In this document: piece after piece, positions 22,080 to 33,440 of the stretch
How the letters are laid out: each line of letters starts with the position of its first letter
How positions within the stretch are numbered: the first letter of the stretch is position 1
Source: Amborella trichopoda
Lineage: Eukaryota > Streptophyta > Magnoliopsida > Amborellales > Amborellaceae
Direction: 5' to 3'
NCBI RefSeq assembly: GCF_000471905.2
Contig: NW_006500347.1
Span: 2,976,755 to 3,040,754 of the forward strand
DNA length: 64,000 nucleotides
Position numbers and translations under genes: made by a program
The notes under the pieces: model-generated
Told to the model about the DNA's origin: nothing
The model's input: only the letters and a program-made list of their open reading frames with translations
Database searches by the model: none

Positions 22080-22745
22080 GAATCTAACGTCTCATGTTGA
22101 TTCTAGCGTAAAACAGAAAATTGTTTGTGTTTAAAAATTTAAAAATCGTCAAGTCAGCACGGATTCGGATGATTCGACATTGAAATCCATCATCCCATGT
22201 TGATTCTAGCTCAAAATAGGAAACTACCCGTGTTTAGAAATGAACTCGGTGAGTCGGGCGATTTTAACGTCACGAAACGGATTATGACGACACGGGAATC
22301 AGTCTATTTTGGCTCAAAACAGTAAACCGCCCGTGTTTAGAAAAGAACCCGACGAGTCATGGATTATGACAGTGATTCGACACATGAATCAGCCACCCGG
22401 TCCATTCTAGCTCAAAACAGGAAACCGCCCATATTTAGAAAGGAACCGGGCGAGTCGGGTAATTTTGACGTCACCAAACGGATTATGACGACGATTCGAC
22501 ATAGGAAACGATCACCCCTGTGGTCATCCCGTATCGATTCTAGCTCGAAACAGAAAACCGCCAGTGTGGTCACCCCATGTAAATTCTAGCTCAAAACATA
22601 AAACCCCCCGTGTGGTCACCCCATGTAAATTCTAGCTCAAAACAGGAAACCGCCCGTATTTAGAAAGGAATCGGGGGAATTGTGCGATTTTGTGGCCGTG
22701 TTAGAGGGCATTTTTGTAGCGAGTCGTGCGATTTTGTGGCCGCAT
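22080..22745 (+). repeat. Amplified subterminal repeats of the hAT relative
   Basis: About six units of roughly 90-110 bp, each with TTCTAGCTCAAAACAGGAAACCGCCCGTG, GAGTCGG and CGATTTTGACGTCAC blocks. The 39.2-kb relative has a single equivalent (near 39280-39340), so the unit was multiplied in this copy. Confidence 0.78.
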
Positions 22746-22981
22746 TAAAGGGTATTTTTGTAATTTTTTTTAAAAAAGGGTAATTATGGCACTGTATAAG
22801 TATGGCCACGTGTGCTTCTATCAACCGCATACTTAATCATGCTTTTTAAACACACAATGAAACATGATACTTAGGAGGCTTTTATTGACGTCAATTTTTA
22901 ATGTGGGATTTGGTAATGGTACTTAGGCTTGAAAAGGTAAAATACAATATAACTTTTTATTATAAAAGGTAAGACAATAAG

Positions 22982-23024
22982 TGGTGTTGTGGTGTAGTCG
23001 GTTATCACGTTTGTCTTATACACC
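22982..23024 (+). pseudogene. tRNA-Val-like 5' half
   Basis: GGTGTTGTGGTGTAGTCGG and TTATCACG correspond to the acceptor, A-box and D-arm of plant tRNA-Val. The anticodon-loop position reads TAT (one change from TAC). The sequence then passes into T-runs with no T-arm or B-box, so it cannot be a working tRNA gene. Confidence 0.6.
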
Positions 23025-24559
23025 ATCTTTTTATTTTTTTGTCAAAAAAATAAAATAAAGTTACCTGAAAGTAATACAATGTAGGCTTGAAGTATGTTAG
23101 CTCTTTTTCTCTCTTTTATATATGAATACCTATTGTTAAAATTTTTTTTTTACTTAAGAATAAATAGTCTAATTTTATTTTTTATTTTTATAACATGGTG
23201 GTCTTTAACATAAATTTAGGAATATTAATTTAAAGATAAGGTTCATATAATGAGGCCATTTGAAACCTCTCTCTGTCTACTAACAATCTCTTCCACTAAA
23301 TTTATTCTAGAAACCTAAAAATTATATTTTTGAAAAATTAAAGTGTTATTTCGAAAATTGGTATGCATTCTAATAATTTCTACATTGATGACCAAATCTT
23401 GTATTTTATTTATTAATTTATTTGCATTATAAATTATGTAATGTACTATTTTTTCTTATAGTTGACAATAATATATTTTAAATTAGATGATATTATAAGA
23501 TATTTTGGATTTGTTATTATTTGTATAGTAAAATAATTATAAAATATAAACCAATATTTTCAATTTCAGTATATAATATTATAGTTAGTTAGGTTGTAAT
23601 AATTTTCGATTATAGTTAGTTAGGTTGTAATAATTTGGGTTTTTTTTAGTGGATTAGGGTTTTCTGCCATTTCGAATTTTGGTGGCCATTTTTTCATCAA
23701 AATAATCCATTTTTTATTGTAGTCCATGTATGATTATATACTTTATACATGATAATTCTATGGTTTTTCTTTTGTGTGATGTAAATTTAATGGTTAACAT
23801 AATTCATATGAGGAAGGGCATCTCAATATTCGCATATTGATGAAAAAAAAAATGAAAGATAATAATGTAATACCATATTTCTTATTGGATTCCTAGAAAC
23901 AACATTTATAATGATTTTAAATATTTTTTTTGGATTTTTTTATTGCCGAATCCAACCGCTTCGGTCGATTCCCGATCCGAACCGCCAATTCACAGATCCG
24001 GATGGGGTTTTGGGGTGCCCGATCCAGGGCACCAATCCATTTTTTAAACCACTGGTTTGACAACTTGGACGAGCCAACTCAACTCACCTGAGTATCCTTA
24101 AAAAATTATAAAAAATCCTAAAAAGCAAGAAACTGTAATAGGTTTCTTTATGTTTTCGATTAATTTAACAAATATTGAAAAGTATTTTGGTCATGAATAT
24201 TTATTTTTTATATTTTCCCTTCTTTTTGGATTATTTTTAAAATACCCACATCAGAGATTGAAGTTTTTCTCTATCTATTATTTCATTACTTTTTAAACCT
24301 TATTTAGATGTATTTTGTTAATGTAATTTAAACATATTTTTCTTGTTGTTCGTAATTTTTTGTATTTTACTATTTTTAATACTTTTTGGCTTGACTTTGA
24401 CTGAGTTACTCGGACTCGATTATCAGGCATCACTGAAGCACTCATCCTGACCCACTTCAAGTCTCAACCTAGGGACATAATCAAGGTCCTCTTGAATCCC
24501 ATGGTCAACCCAATTTATTGAGTTAGTCTGGAGGAGTATGTAACCCACAAGTCAGTCTG

Positions 24560-26040
24560 TCGTTACCGATTCGAGCACATGCTCAGCTTTGACCCCAACC
24601 GATTCTGGCCCAAACCTACTCATGTTAGGCTCAGTTCGTCCAACCAGCCGAAACCTATTTTCCATCGACCTTGCCAAGTCAAGCTACCCCATTAGCTCAG
24701 ACCCACCTTGCGTCACTTCAACCAAGGTCGCACCACTCGTGCAAATTCATTATCCACTGGTCCAATCCTTTATGACTTTGCCACAGGTCCAGGTTCAATC
24801 AACCCAAGCTATACCACAGACCCAAGTATGTCCTGTCTATTACGCAGTCTAGTCAATCCCAACATCAACACCGATCCAAGCCAATCCATCGGTGTTAGGC
24901 AACCAAAACGCTAGGCCAACTCCAGCTACTCAGTCGACCGCATAGACAACCTGAAAAAGTGAACTACAAACATTTAAGCATACCCTGACGAAGATGGAGG
25001 TTCGTGACGTCCTCTCACACAAATTCTACGTCAAGGATATCCTCGGAGATGTCAAAATCTCTCCCATCGGGTTCGAAGTCCCTCGATTTGAAAACAAGTT
25101 TATGGGATGGGTGACCCTGAAAATTATGTCACCACTTACCTTTTGTATGTTCCATCTATTAAAGATAGACCTCGCTGACTAAAGGCAATGTTTCAGTATA
25201 TCCTCTCAGGACAACCTCTAACCTGGTTCCGAGAGGTCAACTAAATATCTAGATCAAACTCTCGATGAACTGTTTTGATCTTTTGTCAAGCAATATTTCG
25301 GGACCAGAGAGCAACCAATGACCCTTGGCAAATTAGTCATAAGTTAGAAAATTGCTAATGAGTTGTTTACGGATTTCGTTAGTAGGTTCAGGGATGCTAC
25401 TTCAAAAGTCATTGATTACACACTCTCTGATATACCTATAGAAAATGTATCTCCTGAGTATAAACTTTACTTAAGTAAAAACAAGCGATCTTTCTCTTTT
25501 GATTCAATGCTCGAAATGGTTTCACGCGATGAAAGAACAAACAAAATGACCTGAGATCAGTCACCCGTCAAGCTTGGGCAAGAGCTGGATGAAGTCATGA
25601 TGGAGCAAGAAAACTTGACCATAGTGAAGATTTATCCAACATTGACCCTAATGAGATAATAAGTGAAGAGTTTGAAGTCCATCCAAAGTCAGAATCATCT
25701 AGGCTAGGGATACAGATGGAACTCGCTCATATCGAAGCCAGGTAATATTAGATGATTCGACTATTTCACATGATGATGAAGAAGTCCTAGCCGACATCAA
25801 TCTGATAAAGACCAATGAGTCAAGATCCTTGCCCAAGCCTAAAGATCATCCAACATGGCCTTGGGGCATGGGAAGAAACGGACCCACAAATTTTACAAGT
25901 AAAAAATAAAATGATAAGATTACCCAATCTCATGTTGCTATGGAATTTCAAAAACCAAATAACGAGAATTTTCTTAACTCTCGGTCTCTTCCATGTGGAG
26001 CTCTAAAAAGTTCCAACACACGAAAGGAGCATATTGCCTC
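24560..26040 (+). pseudogene. Ty3/gypsy-type gag relic, copy 2
   Basis: Same order as copy 1: a Pro/Ser-rich N-terminal part (24589-24914), FYVKDILGDVKISPIGFEVP (about 25021-25083), GDPENYVTTYLLYV (about 25115), a broken WFREV region (about 25225), FRDATSKVIDYTLSD in the core (25363-25554) and QELDEVMMEQE-like coding near 25580. A second tail block with HPTWPWG near 25850 follows. Frameshifts and stops break it into at least five pieces. No pol follows; the next sequence is block Z. Coding blocks are often better preserved than in copy 1 (for example GDPEN without the adjacent stop), but neither is intact. Confidence 0.74.
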
Positions 26041-26088
26041 TACAACTAAAATTTGTGTGGAGCTCCTCAGGTCTTTTTTTTCCCCCCT

Positions 26089-27150
26089 TGAATGACCTAA
26101 GTTTTAGGTCACTTCTAGAGCGACCAGATGTACTTATTACTGGAGCGTCCTAAAGTTTATACCGGTCTGATGTCATTAATGTCAGATTTTTAAATTTACA
26201 TTTTTGAACCTGTCCAATGCAACAAACATCAAACCGGCCGATTAATTAAGTTCCAGATCGGTCTAATAATTAGGAAATTAGACCGGTCCTGAAATTCCCT
26301 AAAACACATAATATAACCCTATTGTTCAAGAAAATAAAAAAATAAAAATAAAATCGGTCCGATGTTGGTAATATCGGATCGAGGAAAAACTTGGAAAAAT
26401 AAGGAAAACACAGGAGGACCGACTTTCCGTGTAATTTATTAAAGAGAAAATATCTTCATATCTCCTATTTTTAAGTTTCATTTCTTGATAAACCCAAAGT
26501 TTCAAAAAATGTCTTTTAACCCCCTGACCACTTTAAACCTATTTTTTAACCTAAACAAATGTGAGAAAGACATGTTATTTCTAAACCCAATCATTTTTCT
26601 CTCTTCACTTATATAGTTCAAACTTCTCTCTTTCTATGTCTCTCTCATACTCTCTCTCTCCTCTCATATTTCTCCAAACATCTCTCTCTCCTCCCGGTAA
26701 CATCTCACCTCTATGAAGCCCATCTTCTCTCTCGCTATATGTTTAAGAAGATGGCTTTTAGAAAAGACATGTCTTTTTAGATTTGTTTGACCTAAAAAAA
26801 TAGGTCTAAATTAGCTCAGAGGGTTAGAAGAAATAAAATATATAATTTTAATGCCCTAATATATTTTTTAAAACCTTGGGTCTATTGTGAAATGAAACTT
26901 AAAAATAGGGATTATGAAGATATTTTCTCTTTTTTAAAATAATGGATCATTTAGTATTTTCCTATTAGTTTATTTATCTGTAAGTAAATTTTCTTAAAAT
27001 TTTAAGATCTACTTTGAATCGGATGATATTTTCAAGAAAAAATAACAGACTTTTTGAGGTTATAAATTTTTAGATTTGGCTATCTAGAATTTGGATCATC
27101 CACATTCAATATTAGAACAATATTTTTCCAGGAGCATGTATAGTCCAAAT
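26089..27150 (+). repeat. Post-gag blocks Z and Y with an inserted foldback
   Basis: Z at 26089-26340 and Y at 26985-27150 are the forward versions of the inverted blocks at 6520-6725 and 6175-6335. Between them lies the foldback element at 26440-26932. Confidence 0.68.
26440..26932. mobile_element. Foldback MITE, about 490 bp with about 180-bp arms
   Basis: The outer arms AAGAGAAAATATCTTCATA...TATTTTTAAGTTTCATTTC are inverted at the right end (about 26890-26932). A CT-rich segment (26600-26720) forms the loop. It is absent from the inverted relative at 6340-6520. Confidence 0.72.
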
Positions 27151-27316
27151 GATTTTATTTATTTATATACTTTGCTTCTTTAGATTAGGGGCTATTTAAC
27201 AAGTTACATCGTAGTAAATTTAGAGCCCCATAAATAATCCTAGAGAGGGTTTTATACGAACAAATAAATACATGACATGATTTCATGGGAGCACTAGATC
27301 TTTTGAATTACTTAAA

Positions 27317-27724
27317 AGGAAAAAGTTTGTATGAGGTTGCAACTTTATATTGTTGAGGAAAGGTGCATCTCAAAAATCCTATAGAATCTTATAGTGGAGA
27401 GTGTTCCCACGTAAGAGAACCCTCCAACTGATCATCTAGACTTTGAGATGAATGGACATGGAGAAAAAAAAGAATTACAAGTTCAAAAAATAATATATTT
27501 AGTAAACAATCATATGGACTGTCTGTTTTCATGATTTTCAAAACTTTATTAATCAGCTCGATTTGTACTATTTTTTAAATTTTAAATTTTCTAACTGAAT
27601 TTAAAAAAGTGACTTTGAAGCCATCATAAGATTTTCGAAGCCGAAACGATATCTCTAAGTAAATTTTATATAGGTGCACCTGACCTCTACAGTATAAGGA
27701 TGCAACCTTATACAAACCTCACCC
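27317..27724 (-). mobile_element. MULE-type MITE, subfamily B
   Basis: Flanks TTACTTAAA and TTACTTATA match 8 of 9. Ends are AGGAAAAAGTTTGTATGAGG and CTTATACAAACCTCACCC. Inserted only in array copy C. Confidence 0.88.
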
Positions 27725-27867
27725 TTACTTATAAGGCACATCAGATAGCACCAAAATCTATTTTTTATGGCTCAGCTTGGACGCGTAATAAAAAATCGAG
27801 TCGAGAAATAAAAATCATGTTCGGCCCACGTTTGATTGGTCCTAGATGCATAGCTTTTTCTTTTTTT

Positions 27868-28175
27868 TTGGGTAATTCAGTAGAGAAATCAGATACCTAC
27901 CTGTTTTTTTAAATAGTTTATAATTTAATTTTTTAAAATATTAATAATTTTGGGTAATTCAATGGAGAAATCAGGCCCCTACCTGTTTGTTTAAATAGTT
28001 TATAAGTTAATTTTTAAAAAATATTAATGATTTTGGGTAATTCAGTGGAGCCCCTACCCGTTTTTTAAAATAATTTATAAGTTAATATTTTTAAAATATT
28101 AATAAAATGGTGTAAGTGGAAATACCCTTTTTCTAAATAATTTATAAGTTAATTTTTTTAAAATATTAATAAAGC
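27868..28175 (+). repeat. TAATTCAGTGG minisatellite, about 4 units of 75-88 bp
   Basis: Each unit has GGTAATTCARTGGAG, CCCCTACCTGTTT, AAATAGTTTATAAGTTAA and TTAAAATATTAAT. Units begin near 27868, 27954, 28036 and 28110. Copy B has about 1.5-2 units; copy A has none. Confidence 0.82.
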
Positions 28176-28474
28176 TGAAAATAAAAACCACTACATAGTA
28201 ATTAAAATGTAGGGATGTAACGACCACAACCCTTCCCGTGGATGCGTATTTGAGGCACATCCACCAACATAAAAGCAAGCGACCAACCACCTTGTGTGGT
28301 GGGCCAACCTCCATTTCATTAATTAATTTCAAGTGTGAAACCCTTGTCAGACCTCGAATCTTTGATGCAAGTCCAGTGTGAACACAAAATTGGTTATGGA
28401 ATCTTTTCCAGAGGGAATCAATCGGGTTCACACGCTTAGTAAACCTAACAGGTTTTGCAAGCCAAAATATTTTC

Positions 28475-28832
28475 TACTCTTGTCGGAGTATATTGTTCAT
28501 CTACTCTCTCGGATAAATTTTATATTAGAAATATCTTTTTAATCCCAAATTTTGAGATGTAATTCCCGGCACCAACCAACCTCAAAGAAAAACAAAAACG
28601 TTTACGTCTCATTCTCTATTTTCCTAAAAGAAAATGGCATTACAAGATCGCAATGGAACCATCCAATTTTAAGAAGAAATGATCTAGATGTTTATGAACT
28701 TAACATCCAATTTTTTAAAAAATAATAATTATCTAATTATATTCAATTGGAATCCAAAATTTTTAAAAATAAAAATAAATCTGTTAGGTACTTTTTTTTG
28801 AGGGAGTAAATACAGTATGCTCCCATGGGAGC
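28475..28832 (+). mobile_element. MITE family S copy in array copy C
   Basis: Ends TACTCTTGTCGGAGTATATTG and ACAGTATGCTCCCATGGGAGC. It retains the 14-bp palindrome at the right end. Copy B is mutated there, and neither the hAT insertion of A nor the stem of B is present. Confidence 0.68.
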
Positions 28833-29100
28833 TACCACATGCGCTCATTTAATAAGAATTAAAGCCTTGCTCTCTCTTTCAATTCTTAGTTTAACATGGC
28901 TCTTTCATGGATGGTAGTCCATCTAAATCTCTTTCTATGTGTTTCGGTTTAGCCACCAACAATTTCATAAACAGGGTTGACGTTTCCTCGCACGTGTCAA
29001 TTAGAACATGTGAGAAAATCAAAAGGAGAAAATGGTAAAAGGGCAAGAATCGGAATTTTAAAAAAGATGAAGTTTCTATAAAGTCTATGCTTTATAAAAA

Positions 29101-29485
29101 GGGGTGCGGTTCGTATAGAGCCTAGTCTCTAAACAATCAAATTAAAGCCTCCTTTCAGATGGTATCAAAAAATATGATTTCAATATAGAAAATCTTTTTG
29201 ATAGCCTTAAAATATATTTTCATATTTATTTATAAAATTTAAAGCTTCAAAAATAATGTAGATCGAGTGATCTACGAAAACTTGAAATTTGACGGTCCAA
29301 AAGTGCGTTATAAAATACACTATTTCCAAAACTTGAAATCCATTTTTTTATCATGTCCATGCATCTTGATATCGAGATGATGAATTTGAAGACATTTGGG
29401 CATCAAAACATTATCTTCTAGTGAGATTTTTGAGGTAGGTTCGAATTTGATTGTTTAGAGCCTCGGCTCTATATAAACTTTTCTC
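29101..29485 (+). mobile_element. MULE-type MITE, subfamily A, exact 9-bp target duplication
   Basis: TTATAAAAA at 29092-29100 and 29486-29494. Ends GGGGTGCGGTTCGTATAGAG and CTCTATATAAACTTTTCTC. Inserted only in array copy C. Confidence 0.93.
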
Positions 29486-31038
29486 TTATAAAAATGGATT
29501 GTCAATAAAGAGAGTACTTATCTTTTGTACATTGAGGTCACAAGTTTTTCACTCATTAGATGTCAAAATGGATGGTTTAGGGTGAATCACAAGGTCTCAA
29601 TTTTTTTTTTTTGGAACTTTGCGTTTATTTAATGACACTCTTACAACCACCGATTTCTAAATTTAAGAGACAAGAATGATTGTGACCCCTACGTAAATTA
29701 GATAAATGGTCTCTTTATACTTACGGAAACAAGTAAAACCTTATCTCAAAATCTTGTCCAAAAAAAGACCCCTCTAAAATCTATTTCCCCTGCTTGTTAT
29801 GAAATTTGCAGCTTAAAAAATGATATACATCTTATGGATATATGCATACTGCTTTGTACAATGATTGAAAAATCGGTCAAGGAGTTTCTACTTAGCCGAG
29901 TTACTCGGGCTCGAGCTCGGGCCCTTGTCGAGAACGAGTTGGGAGTTCAACTCTGGGATAGGAAAAAAAAAATTCAAAAAAATATCACAAGAAAAATCTT
30001 TAAAATAAGGAATTTATTTAGGATATGTTTTTTTTTTCTATCATTTTAGCAAAGCTTGGAAATTGTTTTAGTCATAAATACTTATTTTTATATTTTCTAT
30101 ATTTTTAGATTATTTTGAAAATATCCCAATCACATGTTTTTTTTATTTTTATAATCTATATTTTTATTACTATTTTAACTGTCATTTTAAAATATTTTGC
30201 TTAATCTTACTTTAAACATACATTTCCTATTTTTTTGGATTTTATTATATTTTCTATCATTTTTTGAATTTTGTTTGGTGCTATAGTACTCAGTACTAAT
30301 CAGGCCGACTTACTTGGACTCGGCCCAAGTAATCGGCTCGATCCAAGGCTATTCTTGCTTACTCGATTCGAGTAAACACTTTCTAATACTATATCCGTAT
30401 AAACCAAGAAAATTTTCTCCAAAATTTCTTTTGAAATTTTTTTTTTCTAACCTTTTAGAACCAAAATGAACTCGGTCTTTATAGAGAACGATCACTCACC
30501 ACAGATCCATTGTTGCTTATTAGAATCACATGGGGATTAGGGAAAAATACTTATACAAGAACGAGATGGTGAGAGTGTTAATCACGGCCAACCATTTCCC
30601 TCATCCAAGACCGGCCAAGTGGTCAATAAATTTGGAAGTGGTGGGAGGACAATTGTCATACGATGGGTGACGACTTATTCGATGCCAAAAAAAAAAAATG
30701 AGGTGGATGCTCTATTTGTTGTGCTTGAAAGGGGCTCGGTTGTGGTCCATGTCTCATACCTTAGTCGCATGTCGTGCTATCCAATTTTATTTATTGTTTC
30801 GAAAACTTATCCATTTGAAAAACGAGTAAAGCCTCTATTCCCCACTGAACTACCAAAATACAAAAATGCATAATCACGGCAAAACATCACAAGATAGAGT
30901 CTGCCCCAGTGGCCAATAAGTTTGGGCATCAATTAGTTGACAAAACGTTTTGGGATTAAATCTAAACTCAAGCACTAGCACAAGCCTTAGGGTCCGTTTG
31001 GTTCACATGAAAGAAGTCACGCTGTAATTATTTTAATA

Positions 31039-31408
31039 GTGACGTACATATGGACTCTAAAAGTTTAGGTGAAATACAAAATATTCTTTTTATAGGTAAA
31101 AATTACAAAGAAAGTTGGTCTAACTCTTTTTTTTTTATTTTTTTTAAAATTGCTTTTCAGTCAACCCGAATTTAATTATTTTTTTTTATTTTCGTTTGTA
31201 GGGCAATGCCCCCAATTTCAAGGCACTGTCCTACTAACAAAAAAAAGTGGGAAAAAAAAAAAAAAGAATCAACATTCAGGTTGACCAAAAGGCAATTTTG
31301 AAAAAACTAAAAAAAGATGGGTCAGCCGAGTTTCTTTGTAATTTTCACATATAAGTAGAACATTTCATATTTTACCTAAAATTTTAAGGTACATATGTAA
31401 ATCACTTT
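31039..31408. mobile_element. Foldback MITE, 370 bp, exact 10-bp target duplication
   Basis: TATTTTAATA flanks both sides (31029-31038 and 31409-31418). Arms of about 150 bp begin GTGACGTACATATGG and end CATATGTAAATCACTT; AAATACAAAAT and the GGGCACTG/AGGCAATGCC blocks are inverted internally. Related copies are at 32749 and 33261. Confidence 0.88.
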
Positions 31409-31679
31409 TATTTTAATATAAAACAACCATCATGTTTGGTGCACACAAAATAATACATGCGAAAATATATCCCGTACAAAAAAATTTTACCACATAATAT
31501 TAGCCCATTCCCTATGAAAGTAGGTACTCACCTCAATGCATATAATTTTACATTAAAACACCCCTCAATCCTTCACGTTCCTCCCGAACGAGTGACCCTC
31601 CCATCTCTCTCAAACCTTCACGCAAATATGTATATCTCTCACAACTCTTGTCAAGAGGTCTCCTAAGGCTGGTAGCCCT

Positions 31680-32105
31680 GGCCGTGCCCAATTCGCTTGT
31701 CAAGAAGTCTCCTAAGGCTGGTAGGCCTGGCCCTCCCCAATTGGCATGGACCTAAAAAGACGGAGCTTGATCCAAAAAAATGTCGCCTAAGGCTTGGGTC
31801 AAGTTAGGGCCAAGCCGGTTTGGCCCAGCTAACCTGTTTTTTCTTTTTCTTTTTTTTATTGGTGTTCGCCTGGCCAACCAACCCAACTCGGATAGGGCCA
31901 ATGCATCTTTAGCGCGGTTTGGTCGGGCCTATGGGGACCTGGGCTAAGGTTGGCATGGCCCAAGCTCAGCGCATTTGCTAGCCCTACCCTCTCCAAAGCA
32001 TTTCTCTTCTCTTCTCTCTCACACCCAAACATATGAAACTAATTACACAAGTTTTCTTCAGCAAACATGGGAAGAAAGAGGCTTGAGGAACTCTTTCTTG
32101 CATGC
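31680..32105 (+). repeat. GGGCCTAGGCC-type GC-rich block, array copy C
   Basis: Short direct repeats of CTTGTCAAGARGTCTCCTAAGGCTGGTAG (about 31647 and 31697) precede the conserved block with GGATAGGGCCAATGCATC, which is matched at 9665-9870 and 18030-18260. Open frames over this block in A and B differ and are not conserved. Confidence 0.6.
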
Positions 32106-32175
32106 TGTTTGCACGTGTAAATAATTTTACATAAGCTCTTTCACTTAAACCAAATGTACCGAAAGGAATTACACA

Positions 32176-32536
32176 TGGAAAGAGTTTATCTAAAATGTCA
32201 ATTTTATAGTGTAGAAGATTCAAAAAGGTTGTTTCGATATCGAAATAAACTCTATCAGATTTATAGCTATGGAAGAAAAAATAGATTTTAAATATTAAAA
32301 TAATACATTTTGTAGTATATTATCTAGACCGCTTATTTTCAAGATTTTCAAGTGCACTATATTTGGTGCTTTTAAATTCCATAATTAAGAGAAACAATCG
32401 ATACTTTAGCCATTGTAAGGGTATTCAGCATGGAAACAACTTCATTGGTAGGGTATTCAACATGGAAACAACTTTTTCATATAATTTTTCAACTCAACTA
32501 CTTCCGAAGTATGAGGTTGACACTTTATACAAACCA
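32176..32536 (-). mobile_element. MULE-type MITE, subfamily C (in array copy C)
   Basis: AAAGAGTTTATCTAAAATGTC at the left and GAGGTTGACACTTTATACAAACCACA at the right. Orthologous to 10375-10744 and 19582-20068. A partial second copy (about 32922-33045) results from the local tandem duplication. Confidence 0.6.
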
Positions 32537-33440
32537 CATCTATTACATATTAACAACTAACTAGTTTTCCTTCTATATCATGTTGATAGTATGATATGCG
32601 ATATTATGATGGTTTATCTTACCAATCCCAGTTATACTTTGAATAAAACACATGTGTGTGTTTGTGTGTGTACACGAAGAGAGAGAGAGGGTGGGCTCAA
32701 ATCTCAACCGAAAGGCTCACAAAAGGTTGAGCTTTATTAGTTAAAGAATGATTTATGTACGGATCTTAAAATTTTAGGTAAAATACAAAATGCTTTACTT
32801 ATATGTGAAAATTACAAAGAAAGTCGGTCAACTCATCTTTTTTTATTTTTTTCAAAATTGCCCATTGATTAACCCAAATTTTTTTTTTTTTTTTTTTAGT
32901 TTTTTCGTTAGTAGGATAGTGCCTTTAAATTTCATAATTAGGAGAGACAATAGATACTTTAACCATTGTAAGGGCATTCAGCATGAAAACAACTTTTTCA
33001 ACTACAACAACCAAAGTATGAGGTTGATACCTTATACAAACTACACCAATTGCATACTAACAACTAACTAGTTATCCTTCTATATCATGTCGATAGTATG
33101 ATATGCGATATTATAATGGTTTATCAGTTATACTTTGAATAAAACGCAAATGTGTGTTTGTGTGTGTACACGAAGAGAGAGAGACGCGGCTAGAGAGAGA
33201 GGGTGGGCTCAAATCTCAACAAAAAAGCTCACAAAAGGCCGAGCTTTATTAGTTGAAGAATGATTTATGTACAGATCTTAAAATTTTAAGTAAAATACAA
33301 AATGCTTAACTTCTACGTGAAATTATAAAAAAATTCGGTCAACCTGTATTTTTTTTTCTTTTCAAAATTGCCCATTGATCAATCCAAATTTTTTAATTTT
33401 CCTTTTTTAGTTTTTCGTTAGGAGGGTAGTGCCTTAAAAT
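32365..33440 (+). repeat. Tandem duplication, about 555-bp period
   Basis: 32365-32921 and 32922-33440 align end to end: CATAATTARGAGAGACAAT, AGTATGAGGTTGA, ATATGCGATATTAT, a TGTGTGTTTGTGTGTGTACACGAAGAGAG microsatellite, and half of the 370-bp foldback family. Only the second unit runs on into a complete foldback element. Confidence 0.85.

Larger units (their letters stand above)
22031..24054 (+). mobile_element. hAT-related element, about 2.0 kb, in array copy B
   Basis: Starts CTATGTTTAAAAATCG and ends TTTTTTAAACCACTG; CACTG-type ends with TTTAAA are typical of hAT. The last about 350 bp match the end of the element at 39206-41795 (TTTCTTATTGGATTCCTA, CGATTCC, GGGTGCCCGATC). Copies A (about 11356) and C (about 34370) are uninterrupted here. 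No transposase domain is visible, and a clean 8-bp duplication is not seen. Confidence 0.7.
13885..24400 (+). mobile_element. Array copy B (putative long LTR, heavily interrupted)
   Basis: Colinear with A and C but about twice as long because of nested insertions: MITEs at 15185, 16166, 17206 and 20073, a GC-rich island at 17610-17910, a solo-LTR-like insert at 18415-19074, a 510-bp TIR element at 20832-21341 and a 2.0-kb hAT relative at 22031-24054. Conserved landmarks include GGCTCGGCTT near 14080, CATGGCTCCTTC near 15037, the GGGCCAATGCATCTTCAACTCGG block near 18063 and the CT-rich leader near 21780. No gene product is recognised. Confidence 0.6.

Noticed and set aside
22982-23024. Working tRNA-Val gene
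   Set aside because: Only the 5' half is present; no T-arm, B-box or 3' acceptor strand.
27868-28175. CRISPR-like array
   Set aside because: The units are contiguous degenerate minisatellite repeats without unique spacers, in a plant nuclear context.
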